A DNA stretch of 24,060 nt from CAZLQG01 sp964561655. GTDB taxonomy: Bacteria; Patescibacteriota; Doudnabacteria; UBA920. The notes below the pieces were generated by a model. It was not told where the DNA came from, did not search any database, and saw nothing but the letters and a program-made list of their open reading frames with translations. The translations under genes were made by a program, and so were the position numbers. The stretch spans positions 1 to 24,060 of the forward strand of contig CAZLQG010000012.1 of NCBI GenBank assembly GCA_964561655.1. Reading direction: 5' to 3'. Positions 22,546-24,060 of the stretch are shown here, one piece after another. Position 1 is the stretch's first letter. Each line of letters opens with the position of its first letter.

Positions 22546-22803
22546 TTATCCGTCATCGCATCCGTAGACGATATCCACGCTCCGCGCAGGAGCGTGGGTG
22601 ATCGGCCCATGGGCCAGCCGGGACAGCGCCCGTGGCGTTTTCCTCGGCGCGAACGCGCCAAGGGTCGCCGGCTCCGAAAGATGGCGGGACTCAATATCCT
22701 GCCGTTCTTTCTTGGAGTCTTCGACTCCGCCGGGGGATACTTCCCTTATTCCTTGCTGGTTGGCAACGAAACTCCTCGTCTCGTCACCCTCATCTTGCAC
22801 CAT
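22546..22803 (-). CDS. Possible small protein, 85 aa, in a GC-rich island
   Basis: I do not recognise this protein. The case for a gene rests on layout. On minus a TTGACT-N18-TACTAT promoter is followed by a strong SD (AGGAGGTA, 22818-22811), ATG at 22803, 85 codons, TGA/TAA-type stop at 22546, and a hairpin terminator. An upstream in-frame Met at 22839 lies before the SD and is less likely. The product starts MVQDEGDETRSFVANQQG and ends SVDIVYGCDDG. It is polar, probably disordered and without membrane segments. GC content and third-position GC are much higher than in any neighbour, which suggests transfer or a non-coding role. Several strong hairpins lie inside the frame (GGAGTC/GACTCC, GGCGCG/CGCGCC, GGCCCATGGGCC, CCACGCTCC/GGAGCGTGG), so a structured RNA is the main alternative. 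Confidence 0.45.
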   Translation of the reverse strand: MVQDEGDETRSFVANQQGIREVSPGGVEDSKKERQDIESRHLSEPATLGAFAPRKTPRALSRLAHGPITHAPARSVDIVYGCDDG

Positions 22804-22837
22804 TGTGGGATACCTCCTGCAGTGGATTGTTGGAGGC

Positions 22838-22867
22838 ATAGTAGCAGAAGCGCAGAGAGAGAGTCAA
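22838..22867 (-). promoter_or_regulatory. Promoter of the GC-rich small gene
   Basis: On minus, TTGACT (22867-22862) and TACTAT (22843-22838) are 18 bases apart. The -35 box overlaps the end of the palindrome at the miaA 3' end. Transcription would begin near 22831, with the SD about 13 bases further on. Confidence 0.5.
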
Positions 22868-22918
22868 TCCCGATTAGAAATAGACGTCCGCCATAGGTGG
22901 ACGGATTTCTAACGGGAT
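22867..22918. repeat. Palindrome overlapping the 3' end of miaA
   Basis: The arms ATCCCG-a-TTAGAAAT...GTCCgCC and GGtGGAC...ATTTCTAA-CGGGAT form a long stem with small bulges. The miaA stop codon lies inside it, so the last two residues of MiaA (SR) come from the element. It has no T run and is more likely a dispersed repeat than a simple terminator. Confidence 0.7.
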
Positions 22919-23877
22919 AGAAATGATTTGGTTAGTTTCGTCGCTTTTGCAAAGTCGGGTTTTATCCATTTTATTTCTTTATTTCTTTTCCACCAAGTCA
23001 TTTGGCGTTTACTGTATTGCCTTATGGCAAGAGATAGTTTTGCAATCATCTCCTCATATCCCATCTTCCCTTGTAGATAGAGCGATACATGGCGGTATTC
23101 TAGGCCAAAAGATTCAAGACGGCGCCAGAAAATACCACCCCGGCCTTCGGCCACCCCTCCTATTTTAGGAGGGGTGTGTAAATTTTTTACTTCATCAATC
23201 ATTCCGTTTTTGATTCGCTGGAGAAGGCGTTTTTTTATTTTTTGGTCTAAGATTTTTTGGGGGACTTTTATGCCCAGCCATAGGGCATCGTACATCCTTA
23301 ATTTTTTATCTTTAATCTTTGATGAAGGGATTGGCTTTCCAGTAGTTATCACAATTTCTAAAGCGCGGATGAGACGGCGCTTGTTGTGCTTGTCTACAGT
23401 TTTTGCGCGGGCGTGATCAAGTTTTTTTAGGAGCTGATACAAATCATCCGCGTTCTTTTTTTTCAAGCGCTTGCGTAGTTTTGCGTTCGGTTTGACATCC
23501 GGCAAAAGTTGATCATACACAATAGCATCTATCCAGTGCATCGTGCCGCCGCAAAGTATTGGCAGTTTGCCGCGCGCGAGAATATCATCAATAGTTTTTT
23601 TTGCAGCCTCCTGGAACAGCGCTACTGAACACTGCTTTTTTGGCGAAATGGAATCTATAAGATGATGGGGAATATTTTTATAAACATAAATTTTACGGCC
23701 GTAAAATTTATGCCATCGGCCGGGGATTTTCCCCGTGCCTAAATCCATGCCTTTGTAAATCTGTCGGCTATCGCAGGAAATTATTTCGCCGTTAAAACGC
23801 TTGGCAAACTTAACCGCAAGCTCGCTTTTGCCGCTTGAGGTTGGACCGACGATGACAAGAAGCTTAATGGATTTCAT
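22909..23877 (-). CDS. miaA: tRNA dimethylallyltransferase
   Basis: This 322-aa enzyme transfers a dimethylallyl group to A37 of tRNAs that read U-starting codons. The P-loop GPTSSGKS is at residues 11-18, followed by ISCDSRQIYKGMDLGTGK (33-50), PHHLID (70-75), GGTMHWIDAIVYD (110-122), KHNKRRLIRALEI (163-175) and the C-terminal YSKRQMTWWKRN. The usual GGTGLY motif is changed to GGTMHW. Residues about 235-248 (TPPKIGGVAEGRGG) are an in-frame palindromic insertion between DEVKNLH and WRRLESFGLEYRHVSLYLQG, blocks normally only a few residues apart. The start is supported by AAGGA about 12 bases upstream, itself part of a repeat. The gene converges on gatB. Confidence 0.94.
   Translation of the reverse strand: MKSIKLLVIVGPTSSGKSELAVKFAKRFNGEIISCDSRQIYKGMDLGTGKIPGRWHKFYGRKIYVYKNIPHHLIDSISPKKQCSVALFQEAAKKTIDDILARGKLPILCGGTMHWIDAIVYDQLLPDVKPNAKLRKRLKKKNADDLYQLLKKLDHARAKTVDKHNKRRLIRALEIVITTGKPIPSSKIKDKKLRMYDALWLGIKVPQKILDQKIKKRLLQRIKNGMIDEVKNLHTPPKIGGVAEGRGGIFWRRLESFGLEYRHVSLYLQGKMGYEEMIAKLSLAIRQYSKRQMTWWKRNKEIKWIKPDFAKATKLTKSFLSR
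23135..23176. repeat. Palindromic element in frame inside miaA
   Basis: The element holds GGCC-TTC-GGCC and a perfect 11-bp stem, CACCCCTCCTA-TTT-TAGGAGGGGTG (23152-23176). The 42 bases encode 14 residues, so the frame is preserved exactly. Repeats of this CACCCC-GGCCTTCGGCC-CACCCCTCC type are known between genes in many bacteria. Confidence 0.8.
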
Positions 23878-23890
23878 AGTTTAAGGGGTT

Positions 23891-23936
23891 CCTTGACTTC
23901 GCCCCGATGGGTATTGGGGTTTCGCTCGGGATGACA
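23891..23936. repeat. REP-like element upstream of miaA
   Basis: On minus it reads TGTCATCCCGAGCGAA, a CCCC...GGGG hairpin (23905-23902 with 23919-23916), then CGAAGTCAAGG. TGTCATCCCGAGCGAA...GAAGTC is a common dispersed bacterial repeat. Its end supplies the AAGGA that serves as the miaA SD. Confidence 0.65.
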
Positions 23937-23966
23937 GCAAAATATATTGCTAATGTTTTGCTGTCA
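23932..23966. repeat. Inverted repeat at the end of the right-edge gene
   Basis: TGACAGCAAAA (23932-23942) and TTTTGCTGTCA (23956-23966) pair perfectly over 11 bp around a 13-base loop. On plus it is followed by ATTTTTT. On minus it overlaps the stop of the partial right-edge reading frame, so it may act as a terminator for that gene. Confidence 0.6.
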
Positions 23967-24060
23967 ATTTTTTGCCCGCGTACGGGCCGGAGCGCTTTAA
24001 GTGCGCACCGTGCATTTTTATGCGCGGGCGTTTTTTGATTTCGCGCTTTTTTGCTTTTGT
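23950..24060 (-). CDS. Possible C-terminal end of a very basic protein (runs off right edge)
   Basis: On minus, 36 codons are open from the window edge to TAG at 23950. The translation is extremely basic and includes KKREIKKRPRIKMHGAHL and ends GPYAGKKLTAKH. More than a third of residues are Lys or Arg, the composition of small ribosomal or nucleic-acid-binding proteins, but I do not recognise the family. Codons have G or C in many third positions (CGC, GGC, GCG), as in well-expressed genes. The same DNA has a GC-rich stem (GCCCGCG/CGCGGGC) that could be mistaken for a terminator. No start is visible inside the window. Confidence 0.4.
   Translation of the reverse strand, partial: TKAKKREIKKRPRIKMHGAHLKRSGPYAGKKLTAKH

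Noticed and set aside
22480..22835. RNase P RNA or tmRNA in the GC-rich island
   Set aside because: The size fits, but I could not find the conserved RNase P core segments, nor a tRNA-like end with GGTTCRA and CCA as in tmRNA.
22522..22896. Plus-strand open frames in the GC-rich island (124, 104 and 69 aa)
   Set aside because: They have no SD or promoter in the right place. The minus frame has promoter, SD and terminator in order. Long open frames on both strands are expected from the high GC content.
23974..24040. Long GC-rich stem as a stand-alone terminator or structured RNA at the right edge
   Set aside because: The stem GCCCGCG/CGCGGGC is short with a long loop, and the same bases read as a continuous basic coding frame on minus, which I prefer, with low confidence.
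1..24060. CRISPR arrays, insertion sequences with transposases, integrases or prophage genes
   Set aside because: I saw no regularly spaced direct repeats and no transposase, integrase or phage structural motifs in any frame.

Overview
The window looks like chromosome from an uncultivated bacterium of the Candidate Phyla Radiation (Patescibacteria, probably a Parcubacteria-type lineage). This is inferred from AT-rich DNA, short compact genes, many starts without a Shine-Dalgarno (SD) sequence, lysine-rich proteins, many short palindromic repeats, and arrays of stand-alone PEP-utilizing-enzyme swivel-domain proteins. No taxonomic marker was searched. Housekeeping genes are intact: clpC, recX, secA, gatCAB, miaA, htpX, lemA, comF-like and tRNA-Ser(GCU).

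Positions 1-8982 (minus strand) hold an operon-like run of eight genes, most of them joined by 4-base ATGA overlaps or 4-5 base gaps. Transcription enters at about 9000. The order is two PEP swivel-domain proteins, a HAD-fold protein, three more PEP swivel-domain proteins, a Nudix/IPP-isomerase-like protein, and the start of a metallo-beta-lactamase-fold protein that runs off the left edge. All five paralogues (480-508 aa) share a helical N-terminal region and a C-terminal phosphohistidine swivel domain, and all lack an ATP-grasp domain. Between the fourth and fifth paralogues lies the C-terminal tail of what appears to be a lost sixth copy, split by a palindromic element. This array is the best candidate for an undescribed system.

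Positions 9039-12684 hold tRNA-Ser(GCU) on plus, then a ComF-like phosphoribosyltransferase and the AAA+ unfoldase ClpC on minus. The clpC promoter is overlapped by a CIRCE (HrcA) operator. Positions 12694-16256 hold recX on plus, converging on a minus run of lemA, htpX and three unrecognised small genes. A symmetric divergent promoter pair at 16327-16365 separates lemA-htpX from secA.

Positions 16477-22390 (plus) hold secA, a terminator, and gatC-gatA-gatB, which encode the Asp/Glu-tRNA amidotransferase. Positions 22391-22918 hold repeats around a GC-rich island. The island carries a possible 85-aa minus-strand gene with its own promoter, SD and terminator. miaA follows on minus, and the last 111 bases read as the C-terminal end of a very basic, unrecognised protein.

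A second theme is palindromic repeats inserted in frame inside genes. recX, gatA, gatB and miaA each carry one without loss of reading frame, which resembles the palindromic elements known in Rickettsia genes.
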